Positions 11,248 to 21,470 of a DNA stretch of 64,000 nt are shown here, in pieces (within the stretch, counting starts at the first letter, position 1; each line of letters begins with the position of its first letter). The notes under the pieces were generated by a model. The model did no database searches and was not told the origin of the DNA. It saw only the letters and a program-made list of their open reading frames with translations. The DNA is from Diogma glabrata (Eukaryota; Arthropoda; Insecta; Diptera; Cylindrotomidae), in the NCBI GenBank assembly GCA_963693315.1, contig OY856186.1, positions 456,751,217-456,815,216 of the forward strand. Reading direction: 5' to 3'. A program made the translations under genes and the position numbers.

Positions 11248-11640
11248 TTAATGTAAATCTAATGCGTGTGTGACGCAAGCATGGCGAGTCCAAATTACGA
11301 AGATTGATTGAATAATCGCTTCGTTACAATATTCACCACGGTCATTCGCAACAGCGACATAATTACCGTGGTAGCCGATCTTTTTAAGGTCGTTTATTAC
11401 GTCCGTCTCACATTGCAGTCGTGGTCTACCTCGCGGTCGCCCACTCCCTGGGCAATATTTTTTAATTATTCCAGACTGTGAATCGGCTCGTAGAACATGC
11501 CCAAACCAAACAATCCTATTGGAACGGCACAACCTATTATATCTGGACCCTCAAGAAGGTCTCTGATCGCAAAGTTATATCGCGTTGTGTACTCTCCATA
11601 GACTTATAAGAGCATTAGGAGCGCTCAAACTGCGCATGTC
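11248..11640 (-). pseudogene. RTE-like LINE reverse transcriptase, C-terminal tail
   Basis: The minus-strand frame 11532-11248 reads NRIVWFGHVLRADS, then GSGRPRGRPRLQCETDV, NDLKKIG and ANDRGEYCNEAI. This is the signature of the region after the reverse-transcriptase domain in RTE/BovB-like and related arthropod LINEs: Leu-x-Trp-x-Gly-His-Val-x-Arg, a Gly-Arg-Pro-[Arg/Lys] cluster, Trp-or-Cys-x-Asp-[Asp/Asn]-[Val/Ile], Asp-Leu-[Lys]-x-[hydrophobic]-Gly, and Asp-Arg-x-x-[Trp/Tyr]. Upstream, after a frameshift near 11535, a second frame reads TTRYNFAIRDLLEG, matching the Thr-Arg-x-[Asp/Asn]-x-Ile-Arg-[Asn]-x-[Asp]-[Ile/Leu] segment that normally precedes it. The catalytic core is absent. Highly truncated. 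Confidence 0.7.
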
Positions 11641-11900
11641 CTACGTTCCGATTCGGTAGTCTGGTCCTTTTTCAATTCCAGGTAAGATTCTGTTATTTTT
11701 TGTCCAGTCAAGCGAGCCGCTTGATCCAAGACAGATACCCGCCCCTAACATGAAGAACAGACGCATTGGTTTCAAGGCGCCAATTCGCCGTGATGTAGCA
11801 TCATTGCTAAGCAGTTTTTACTCTGCTTGTCTCCGATACACCAACCTAGTTCTGTCAGCATTAACCAGGCAGCACCCCAGATCAGATTCTTAGGAATTCA
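11641..11900 (-). pseudogene. GC-richer coding-like block, unrecognised
   Basis: Both strands are open for about 60 codons here and GC content is clearly above the surroundings. The minus strand reads KNLIWGAAWLMLTELGWCIG, then KQSKNCLAMMLHHGELAP. It lies upstream (in the sense of the minus strand) of the RTE-like tail and could be part of the same element or of its noncoding leader, but it does not match reverse-transcriptase motifs I know. Left unassigned. Confidence 0.3.
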
Positions 11901-13039
11901 AAATTTGGTAAATATGTTTTATATAAATTCATATATACCAATTTTTTTATTAAACTTAAAAATATTATTCCGATAACAAACTCTGTATTTCGTTTAATTA
12001 ATATTTTATTTCTTTTAAGCCTTTCCAATATTCTTCAAATCCTTCACCCACTATTTAAATATTCGTTCAATTTTCCGAAACTTCTTCATCCCTTGTTTAA
12101 CAGAAAAAACTGATTTTGTTTTTCATTTTATCTATTTTAATTTTCAAGTGAATTAAAAATTTAAAAAAAAAAAGTTTACTAAAAAATATTTACTAAAAAG
12201 CTTTTAAAAAATAAAGAGAAAATAAATAAAACAAAACAAAAACTGTGTTCTAACTACTAAGGGATGGATGATGGTGCTTGTTTTTGCTGTTGTTGGTTAA
12301 TATTATTATGTTATGTTCTGCAAACAAAATAGCTACATTTAAAATATTTAAAACAAGAAAAAATAAATAATCCTTAGAACATCGGGAAAAAAAACTGGAC
12401 GACAATAACTAAGAATCTAAAAAATAAGCTGAATCAGAATTTTCCATTGAAAATAGTTTAAAAAAAATAAAGATTGATGGAAAATATACAAGAGGTATTA
12501 GTTTTAAGTATTGGACGAAAAGTTGAGGAATGTTTGTTTGAGTTATTGTTATATAAACGTTTGGTTTTATGTCATAATCGAAACGAGGAGAATTGAAGAA
12601 ACTAAAACTGTTCAGTAAAAGAGTCTATGTTAAAACGTTGATCAAAACAAATTTGTACTAAGGCTCAAGGAAACAAATCCAAAACTAATTCAAAACTATA
12701 TTCATTAAAATTTTAGGTAAATATTTTTCTTTAGTCAGCTTAAAGCGGTCTTAGACGGACTTATCCAATTCTCAGGTGCTTTGAATCAAATTTATTTTCA
12801 AATAAAGTTTTTTCATTAAAAACTTTCTTACATTAGTTATACTTAAATCAAAATTTCATGCAGTGTAAAATTTGAAAGCATTATATATTTTAGAGAAAAA
12901 TTTATGAGGTTAGATGAAAATTTAATTAGAAAAAATGTCATTAATCTTCCGATTAATCTAGAGATAGAAAAACTTTAAGGATCTTATTAAATATTACAAA
13001 TTTGAAATATTTCAATAACTATTCAAAACTGTAATATCA
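11901..13039. other. AT-rich DNA, nothing recognised
   Basis: Long A and T runs and short imperfect repeats only; no supported coding sequence on either strand. Confidence 0.6.
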
Positions 13040-13109
13040 AATGGTTGAACTCACAAGTTTAAGTTATGCATTTTATGATGTAACAAATAAAAGAATATTT
13101 GATCTAATT

Positions 13110-13870
13110 AAAAAAAAAGTCAGACAAGTGCGAATAAAATTCGCTCGTCAAGGGTTCCGTGAATGTAAAGAAAATAGTATCAAAATAATTAACACAAAGT
13201 TGTATTGTAAAGGGTTTATATTGCCAGACCATAGACACATAAAAAATAAATGGTTCATCGTAAATATCAATAGTAAATGTCAATCTCATCTAAATTGATC
13301 GAAATGATATAAAAAATATTACTTTAGGTTAAATGTTATCCATAGCTGTTTATGGTAGCTAAGGAACGACTCAATTCTGTTAATCAACGACGAAATTTAG
13401 GGTTTGGGTGGTGTTAATACTAACAATAGGACTTTTTTGACAATAATTCAAAAACGGTGCATCGCAAAATTCTAAAAAAAATTGTAATGTTTCTTAATTT
13501 TGTTGTTATTTCAAATGACACCCCACTTGACCGGGTCAAAAAACCTTTTTTCCACCCTTCCCCACTCCCATCCCCTAAACACATAGAAATAAAATCACTT
13601 GAAGCTTTGCTATATTTTTCGTTAAAGATTTATCAAATTTCCTATCTCTATGATTTTTTCCAAATTTTTCTGTCAATCAACGAAGAAAAGTATAGGGGGG
13701 GACCATCTTTTTGTTGCACTTTTTTGAGAATAATTCAAAAACGGTGCATCGCAAAATTCTAAAAAAAATGGTAATGTTTCTTAATTTTGGTGCTCTTTCA
13801 AATGACACCCCACTTGACCAGGTTTTAAATGATGTTTTTACCCCTTCTCATACCCACCCCCTTAATAAGT
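13110..13870 (-). mobile_element. Repeat family R3, copy a
   Basis: Starts with agtcagacaagtgcgaataa and agggttccgtg, the reverse of the terminal sequence seen at 36525-36570 and 42450-42490. At 13338-13370 the minus strand reads ESFLSYHKQLWITFNL, the end of an apurinic-type endonuclease domain seen better in copy b. At about 13439 and 13723 a block (ataattcaaaaacggtgcat, then caaatgacaccccacttgac) is repeated with a period of about 284 bases. Copy c (41750-42495) has the same two-unit arrangement in the opposite orientation. The right edge lies somewhere before the fold-back element at 13902. Confidence 0.6.
13439..13835. repeat. Two-unit tandem repeat of R3 (period about 284)
   Basis: The units begin near 13439 and 13723 and match for over 100 bases with few changes, including aaaacggtgcatcgcaaaat and tcaaatgacaccccacttga. 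The same pair occurs in reverse at about 42125 and 41840 in R3 copy c, so the duplication predates dispersal of the family. Confidence 0.75.
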
Positions 13871-13901
13871 ATAATTATTAGTATGTGGTACTTTTAGTCT
13901 A

Positions 13902-15361
13902 AGATCCGGCTGCAGGATTAGTGCGCTCATCGATTTTTTGCTAAAACCAAATTTTTATGTATATTTATAATTAGGAGAATATATATCTACCAGGTTGCCT
14001 ATCAAAATTTGGCCGCCAGTATTTTTAATTAAATTATTTTTAATTGATTTTTGGGACAAAATTTCGTTCATTTGTTTTTTAAATAAAATATCGTCTACAT
14101 CACCGCAATTTATATAAAGATTCTAAAAATTCACGGTTGCCGTTGCGCAACTGGCCGCACCTCTTCGCAGCCAGGTGTAAACAGGTATGATTTCGATACA
14201 TTTATACGTTCATAACGTACATTGATTAAATCTATATTAAATTAAAGCTAATTTTTTTCTATTTATTATTATATATGGTTGCCTAATCAAATCCGGCCGC
14301 AAATAAGGGTTGCTGGCTGTTAAAGATGATAAATATTTAAGGTAGAGTGAAAGAGAGCTAGCGCGTAACATCATTTGTCAGACGAGGATAGCGATTGCCA
14401 GCTGTGCAACGCTCTTAAGCCATTGCGCATGCGTCGAATGTTAGTGTTCTCAACCACCGGGGAGTAATAGAGACGACTTAATAAATACTCCAAAAAAATT
14501 GTCTTCCTTTTCAAAATGACAAATTTAAAAATTACAACAAAAAATGGTAGAATCCTAGTTTATCTCTCCAAATAAATTTGCGTTTTTTTTCAGATAAATA
14601 GAAAGATTAGGTCCTCTGCATCCTAATTATGAAAAAAAAAATTTGCCGAAATGAGGGGGTCAAAAGTTTTAAGGGATTAAACTTTCAATTTTACCTTGGT
14701 CCCCCCTTTGGTTTTTTTTTTTTCCTTATTTTTATTTATTATTTATTTATATTTTATCACACACTAAAATATTGAAATTAAAAAAAATACCTTGGTCCCC
14801 CCCTTTGAGTTTTTAGAAGTAACTTGATTTGATTTTTAATTTTTTTTTTGACTCGCTTCTGCGACCTTGCACAACTTCGATCAAAAATAGCACCACCCCC
14901 CCCCCCCCCCCTCCCCCAATGCGATAACCCCTATCATCTTTAACAGCCAGCAACCCTTATTTGCGGCCGGATGTAATTAGGCAACCATATATGATAATAA
15001 ATAGAAAAAAATTAGCAATAATTTGATATAGAATTAATCAATGTACGTTATGAACGTATAAATGTATCGAAATCATACCTGTTTACGCCTGGCTGCAAAG
15101 AGGTGCGGCCAGGTGCGCAACGGCAACCGTGATTTTTTAGAATCGTTATGTAATTTGCCGTGATGTAGACGACATTTTATTTAAAAAACAAATGAACGAA
15201 ATTTTGTCCCAAAAATCAATTAAAAATAATTTAATTAAGAGTACTGGCGGCCAAATTTTGATAGGCAACCTGGTAGATATATATTCTCCTAATTATAAAT
15301 ATACATAAAAATTTGGTTTTAGCTAAAAATCGATGAGCGCACTAATTCTGCAGTCGGATCT
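13902..15361. mobile_element. Fold-back element with arms of about 430 bp
   Basis: The left arm (13902-14330) and right arm (14930-15361) are inverted copies with good identity: outer strings agatccggctgcag and ctgcagtcggatct, mid-arm ggttgcctatcaaaatttgg, inner cagccagcaacccttatttg. The central 600 bases contain no transposase; they include a poly(C) tract at 14894-14914 and poly(T/A) runs. The flanks show loosely similar strings (gtacttttag left, gtactattta right) but no clean target duplication. This is a non-autonomous terminal-inverted-repeat or fold-back DNA transposon of unknown superfamily. Confidence 0.85.
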
Positions 15362-15825
15362 CGTACTATTTACTATATTTTTCTTTAAAAACTTACTAGT
15401 TTTTCTATCATTCAAAATTGTTTTTAAGATTTTCGATTGCTTAGGCTCGGAGCTAATTAAGGAAAGGAAACATACAGAAAACGCATTATTTAGATTTACA
15501 CAAAAAAATGGTAGGGGGTAAAATTCCAAAATATAGTTTTTAGAAATACTGAAGTGAAGCCCTTTCATATGATTTTCCCTACTTGACTCGATATAAAAAT
15601 GTATTTTCTCAAAGGCCTCACATCGTAACCCTGTTAACCAAATGAAATCCATTTTGTATTTTTTTTCAACACCTCATCTTGTGTGGACAGATTAGTTTCA
15701 TACGCATGCCAAATTTCAAGTTCATTGGATGTATATTAATCGAGATAGTCGAAATAATGTGAAAAACACGTTTTAACTCTCACCAATAGTGTTCCGGATA
15801 AAAAACGGAACCCTAAAAACAGAAT
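15362..15825. other. Unclassified AT-rich DNA ending in a GGAACCCT-type motif
   Basis: No gene. The segment 15660-15815 ends in aaaacggaaccctaaaaac, which resembles in reverse the start of the dispersed repeat at 34819, so it may be an end of a related repeat. Confidence 0.35.
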
Positions 15826-16140
15826 TCAAAGCAAAATTAAGGAATTTTCTAAACGTATAAAACAAATTTTTGTTTCTAAAAAAAATCTACTTCCGATAAT
15901 TCGGGTTTCCAATAAATCAGCTAATTGAATTATTCTTGAATTCCACAAATAACGTGCCATTATCACGGAATATTCCATAGCTAAGATTGCGGGCGCTACC
16001 GGTGGCTGAATATAGTTCATACGACAGCACCTATAAGATACCATCTTGACCAGTGATATTGTCACTGCTATTGTCAATGGTATATGGCACCTTACGTCAA
16101 CTTATATGTGAATAACGGGACCTGGGTTGTCGCACCCGTA
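15826..16140 (-). pseudogene. Coding-like fragment, unrecognised
   Basis: Two minus-strand frames are protein-like over the same stretch: one gives an 83-codon open frame (MNYIQPPVAPAILAMEYS, then ARYLWNSRIIQLADLLET), and another gives TIDNSSDNITGQDGIL and SYGIFRDNGTLFVEFKNNS. Base composition is closer to coding sequence than its surroundings. Which frame, if any, was real is unclear. Possibly a remnant of a host exon or transposon. Confidence 0.25.
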
Positions 16141-17392
16141 GATCAAAAATTATAAACAATTTTTTACAAATCAACTTGTTGACGTATATCCGTGTTCTTC
16201 GAAAATGCTACAGTACTACCTATGAACAACTTAATATTTTTCCGATTATTTGGTAATTAATAACATTTACGAGCTGTTACTAAATTGTATGCTGCATGCA
16301 ACAATATATTGGTTGCATGAAACACATTGCTTTCTATTTTCCTAAATTAAAACTATTTTCTTTCACACATTTATTAGTTCTAAAATAAAAAGAGAGATAT
16401 CGAATGGAACTGTATTAAAACGAGTTCAAAATATTATTGCCTCTAACTCGTGTAAATGCTAAATATTTGTTTAAACCTATACGTAGCTGTTGCCAGGATA
16501 TCAACAAGAACTAAAAAAAATTATTTCAAAGAAAATGCGGTAAAATTTTTCAAACAAAAATGATTTCCTCTTTAACTCTAAAACTCTGACTTGAGAAAGG
16601 TATGTGATGTACGAAGTTTATATGAATAGATGAATATAAAGAAAATGAGAAAATCGATTATTTCCTTAAGCTTAATTTTTCTTTAGAATAAGAATGCATA
16701 TTAAACGGAAATTGGTTATTGTGGTAAAATGGTTTATGGTTAAGTTTATGACGTAACTATGACAGTTATTGTTCTATACATGAAAAACGTTCGATATAAA
16801 GTAAAATATGGAGACATTAGATTTCCATTTGTCCATATCGTTTAAAGAAAATAATGTCAGTCTTAACTTTCAAGTCATAAAAACGTTTAATACAAATATC
16901 AAAAGTAAAATTTTAAATGAAAAGGATCTCAAGGCAAAAATCACGAAACTTTTTCATTTGATTTTATTCTGTTTGAAAACAGAGTTTTATATCAGTTGTT
17001 GTTGTTAATTCTGTTTGTTTTTTTAAATTTGTGGAAAAAAACATATTCACCCTGAAGGTTTTTGTCTTCTGAAATATTTACTTTAATTTTCTGTTATATT
17101 TTTACCAGGTTGTAAGTTAGTCGTGAGGCAAAAATACATACATCAGACGAGTAAGTGCCTCATAAATTGAGGCACTAAATATATGTGAATTTATGGTTTT
17201 TTCGTTTTAGTGTATTGTTCTATTATGACTAGATTTAATATTATTTTGTTGATGGGATTAGCTTATATAGGGTAACGCAAAACGTGATGACTCTGAAGAA
17301 ACTTTCTACGCCACCTTATACCAGAATTCATAATATTTGGTTTTTGTTATTAGATTCCAAATACCAAAAGATTTTGAATAAACTGCTATTTT
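16141..17392. other. AT-rich DNA with one small perfect hairpin
   Basis: No supported gene; short open frames are A/T-driven. A perfect 9-bp hairpin, agtgcctca-taaat-tgaggcact, lies at about 17154-17176. Confidence 0.6.
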
Positions 17393-17593
17393 CAGCTCAA
17401 TTTGGCCTGTCCAAATATTCATAATAATATTTTTAATGATATCATCCCATCCATTCATGCATCCTCAAATTACACCAATAAATCTAATAAAACCTCAATA
17501 GATCAAAATATTTGCCCAACGGAAATATTCCCAAGTGTAATATCATCATCACCATCATCAATAACGAAGTCTAATAATCAAATCTCTTCATAA
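17393..17593 (+). CDS. Possible terminal coding exon (Ser/Asn-rich tail)
   Basis: A candidate acceptor (ctgctattttcag) ends at 17396-17397 and is followed by an open frame reading LACPNIHNNIFNDIIPSI, SSNYTNKSNKTSID and SSSPSSITKSNNQISS, ending in TAA at 17591-17593. AATAAA signals follow at about 17715. The low-complexity Ser/Asn content is common at the ends of insect proteins. There is no homology I recognise and no partner exon is visible, so this could equally be a chance open frame in AT-rich DNA. Confidence 0.2.
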   Translation, partial: QLNLACPNIHNNIFNDIIPSIHASSNYTNKSNKTSIDQNICPTEIFPSVISSSPSSITKSNNQISS

Positions 17594-18689
17594 CAACACA
17601 GAAAAGGAAGTGTAAATAAACTCAACTAACAATACCGGATATATACGAAAAAGAGGAAAAAAATTAAATAAAATAAATTAAAAAAAAAGGTTCAGATTTT
17701 TGTGTGTCCCCCTAAATAAATAAAACAAACAATTTCGTTGGACAATAACGTTTTTATGATTTTATTCGTTGGTGGAGCTTATGTTACAAACATATTTTGT
17801 TGTTGGCTTTCGAATCGAACTTTTTTTTGTATTGTATGATTATAATTGGTTTATCGCGAAAAATAATCTCTAATGCAAAACGTTTATTGGAAAAGATGAG
17901 TTTGAGAATAATTTAATTTTGTTGATATAATGGAAAGGAAAATCATAAGTTAGTGCTACATCACAGTCGTTTTCATCAATTAAGGATAAAATGATTTTTG
18001 CTCTGGTTTTAAGGGAGGGTTAAAGGTTTTATTTTGAGTTGATTTTTAAAAATTTTAGAATTGGATTAAAGGAGTTATGCATTTTGAAAAAGAGCTTTGG
18101 TTCCTTGTCAAATTGTATATTTGATTGGAGATTTTTTTGAACGAGAAAGTTTTAATATCATAAAATATTGCTCTAGCCCCAGATGCCGATATTTAACAAA
18201 ACGTTTTGTATTATCTATCTACAATTATTTGTCTACGATCTTTCTGAAGCGTTCAATTGATATCTGCTATAAATTAAATAGTTCTCACGTTTGTGAAGAA
18301 GTATATCCAACCAGCTTGAAATGAGTAGATGTGGGCTAACGGAAAGTCATTAAATTGATTCTTAACAGTATAAAACCGAAACCAAGAATGTGCATTCTTC
18401 TGATGAAATCTGTTACGAAGCGGTTGTACAATCTCCTTAATTTCGAGTCGCCCTACTTTCTCACATGCACTAATTTATAAATTGAGTTGAATATATTACT
18501 GCTCGTTTGCTGTAGTGACAAGAACTTTTGAAATTGTTTTTATTCCTTTTTCGAACACAATTTCTTACATTCAATTTGTTATCATCTTTTACATATTTCT
18601 TTTTTTTAAGTTTGCTACGAAGCAGATGTGCAATCTCCTTTGTGGGTTGTATTATCGTTGGAAATAAAACAATCTACCAGATAATGCCT
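17594..18689. other. AT-rich DNA with a short direct repeat
   Basis: No supported gene. A segment containing acgaagc(g/a)g and tacaatctcctt near 18414 is repeated in diverged form near 18615 (acgaagcagatgtgcaatct), about 200 bases apart. Confidence 0.45.
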
Positions 18690-18730
18690 GCCATTTCTTT
18701 GTTGTCTTTTGAAAACGGCCTTTTTCAAAC

Positions 18731-18768
18731 TATAAATGCCAGCCGATAGAGGTCTTCGCTCTCTTATG
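18731..18768 (+). promoter_or_regulatory. TATA-like end of family G, copy B
   Basis: TATAAATG followed by ccagccgatagagg and cttcgctctctta. Copy C has the reverse complement of TATAAATACG, agccg and tatagaggccctct at about 27799-27836, and copy A has TATATAAATA with ggcggcctcgctctct at 7911-7945. Conservation of TATA plus the following 30-40 bases across copies suggests a promoter and transcription start. It would transcribe the captured interior in sense. Confidence 0.45.
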
Positions 18769-20358
18769 TCTCGTGTCTATTCTCTCGTGAATATCAAAAT
18801 TATTGAATTTATTTTCAATTCACGTTTTTTGCATTAACTTTAAGTAGTGAAATTTTTATTTAAATCAAATTCTATTAGTCCAATTAGTCCAATTTTTTTT
18901 ATTAGTTTAGTTCTTTAGTGCAATTTAGAAAAAAATTATATGTTTGTGCCGTTCAAATCAATGCATTAGTTCGAGAAAAAAACAAATTAAATGGTTGTAC
19001 TGTAAAAACATGAAAACTTGCTTGTTTCGACTATTTGTCTGATCAGATAACATATGTTTGGCTGTTTGTTGGTGTTTTGATGTGTTGTTTGATTTTTTTT
19101 TATGAACAAACTAAATAATATAATAACGAAAATAAATGATAAAATCGGAACCAAGATAAGCGATTAAGAGTGATAACCAAGGCTGAAAGAATAATACACC
19201 GGCTGATGGTAGGTTTTGTTTGTATACTTAATCAAAAACAAAATGGTTTATTTTCTTGTGGTGTGATAAACGGAATGTCAAATAAAATGCTACTTGTATT
19301 CTTATAAAATGATAATCGGAAGTTCTGTGATAGCAAATGTTTGTTATATACTCAAATAATAATTGTATTCATACCTAATACTAGTAAAAAAAATTCTGTA
19401 ATAACAACTAGTTTAAAAGACTTGTGATAAATGTAATGTTATGTACTAAACTAATAATTGAGTTCATAACTAATGTTAGTAGAAAAAAATATAAAATTCT
19501 GTGATATTTAAAAAACCTTAAAAAAACTGTTACCGGCTAAAATCCTAACTGTAATTATGTTAATCTGTTGTTAAATTATGTTTTAATTAGATGCAAAAAA
19601 AACTGTTCATTAATAAAATCATAATTCTATCAAACAATTGTTACAATTCGTTGTTAACCCTTGCATCAAAGTGAAGTGAACCAGGAAATACGTCTGGATG
19701 GTCACTTTTATTCTGGATGTTAGTTTACCTTAAATAATTTACCACATGCTAAAACCATATCCGGTGTGCTGAATACTTTGGTGCATTTCAGCGGTAACCA
19801 TTTTGTTTGTGTTACGGATTGTCATCATCCTGACTGCGGAGTAATTGGATATATATCCGGAATATCAACCAATTTCGTTATCATCAACGGGCTTTGATTG
19901 TAACAATTGGTCCAACATCGCAATTATCCTGAATACTGAATTTTTCCAACGATGAACTGGGTGAGGATGGATGAGTAATTGATATTTTTTTGGGAGCGGG
20001 ATCTGGACCAACTGTGGGGTGAGTCATATTCGTTATTTTTATATGGGTATGTATGTATGAGTGAATGTGTGCATGCGTGTATGTGTGTGGGCTGTAAAGA
20101 TTTAATTAGATTATTTTTATTTCATAGTGTCGTGCGATATTGATCTTTAAAAAACAAGGAAATATGTATAAAAATTTTTTTGTGTATTTACCAATGAAAT
20201 AAAAGAAGTTCATTTCGGAGAACAATATTTTTACTTTATTTCTTCTGAGATTCATACAGTGAAATTCTGTAAAAAGTGATGACGTCATTAAATTGATATA
20301 CAAATATTTATTGTTTTCACATTGATTTCGAACTCATTCAAAGTTGTTGAAATGTTTT

Positions 20359-21050
20359 TATCAGATTTCCAATATTGATAAATTGTTTTTTATGGACTGG
20401 GAAAGACCGAATATTTATGAATATCAACAATAAATGTTGAACGATTTAGTTTAGATACATCATCAATGTGTTCCAGTGCCCAAACAGCTGCATCATATGA
20501 TAGTGTATCAGCATGGCGTAACTATTTTATAGCAAATGAATGGCAAGAGCCGTCTGCCAAACGAAAAATTAGATTATTCTTACACATATTATTAGTCTGT
20601 ATATGTTTGCTAATATTGGGATTTGAAAATTGGACATCTTTAAATTTTAACTTAGAACTTACGCGATCAGATTCAAATGAATATAACGAGGACAGCGATA
20701 TTATATTAATAACTGCTGTTGGATCAATTATCTATATTTCAATAGCATACCACGAATTTTTAATCGGATTATAAAAAATCCCATCCAGCAATTTGTCGAT
20801 GTTTGTTCAATAGCAAATAGGTCGGTTTTTATACTATTTTTTCCCCAATCCTTCGGATTTTATATTCATGGACTATCTGCACCCGGTTTTTCCGATACTG
20901 ATATGTGTTCGATGATAATACAATTTAAACGGGAAGAAAGTAATATGCGTGGACATCGTGGATTGATGACGGGATCCAAATTACACTAATTAATCTACGT
21001 ACCTATTATGATAAACTAATCACGTTACTTAAAAAAAATGAAAAAATAAT
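20359..21050 (+). pseudogene. TMEM67: Meckelin (TMEM67)-like C-terminal fragment inside copy B
   Basis: Three forward frames in succession give a colinear match to the C-terminal third of meckelin, a ciliary transition-zone membrane protein. First IDKLFFMDWERP (about 20374-20409). After a shift, AWRNYFIANEWQEPSAKRK, then a hydrophobic segment and LGFENW (to the stop at 20772-20774), with a second hydrophobic segment AVGSIIYISIAYHEF. After another shift, IQQFVDVCSIANRSVFIL, GFYIHGLSAPGFSDTDM and FKREESNMRGHRGLM (about 20780-20980). After a third shift, INLRTYYDKLITLLKK to about 21030. In the family these correspond to the DWERP motif, the WRxYFxANEW motif, the last membrane helices and the QFVDLCSxxNxSVF, YYIHGRSxHGxxDxxM and RGL segments. 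The N-terminal extracellular part is absent and no intron is apparent. Frameshifts make it a pseudogene fragment. Confidence 0.8.
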
Positions 21051-21470
21051 GAAGCCCAAATTTTTTCACCGCAGCCTACTGACGTGTTTTTTCTGTGTAT
21101 AAAAGTGTGAGTGTACCAGGTGTGAGAGCGTATGAATGTGTGAGAGTATCGGGTGAGAGAGCGAATGAATGTGTGATTAAATGTATGGGGTTGGACCTGG
21201 TGATCGTGGTTTGTTCACATACGAGGGTCGAAACAATCTATCTATTTCACTTGCCTGTGCCTCTATCTATTTCACTTGCCCCTCACTTGCCTGTTTTATC
21301 CGTTCTTATCAAGTGACACGCGTGCAATACTGTTATTTGTGCTAGAGCAGCAGGATTTATTTCTCGTCCCCATAGACTGAAGCTAGTTTGGGGCGTTAAA
21401 ATCTCTTCTAGGTGCGCGGCCTGCTATGCCACTTCATTGGTTTATCAATGAAGCAGCGCTTCATTACAGA

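Larger units (their letters stand above)
18690..21470 (-). mobile_element. Repeat family G, copy B (carries a meckelin fragment)
   Basis: Same block order and orientation as copy A. It has a TATA box tataaatg at 18731, then agccgatagaggtcttcg and ctctctta at about 18741-18768, a long AT-rich noncoding part, a conserved block at 19640-20020 ending in tgtggggtgagtcat, TG-rich sequence at 20040-20095, a variable interior at 20100-21060, a second TG-rich stretch at 21090-21190, a conserved tail including tggacctggtgatcgtggt, and the double hairpin at 21432-21468. The interior is a meckelin-like coding fragment reading towards the hairpin end. No mobility gene is present. Confidence 0.65.

Noticed and set aside
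15323..15652. A 109-codon minus-strand gene
   Set aside because: Starts outside and ends inside the arm of the fold-back element; no motif and poor composition.
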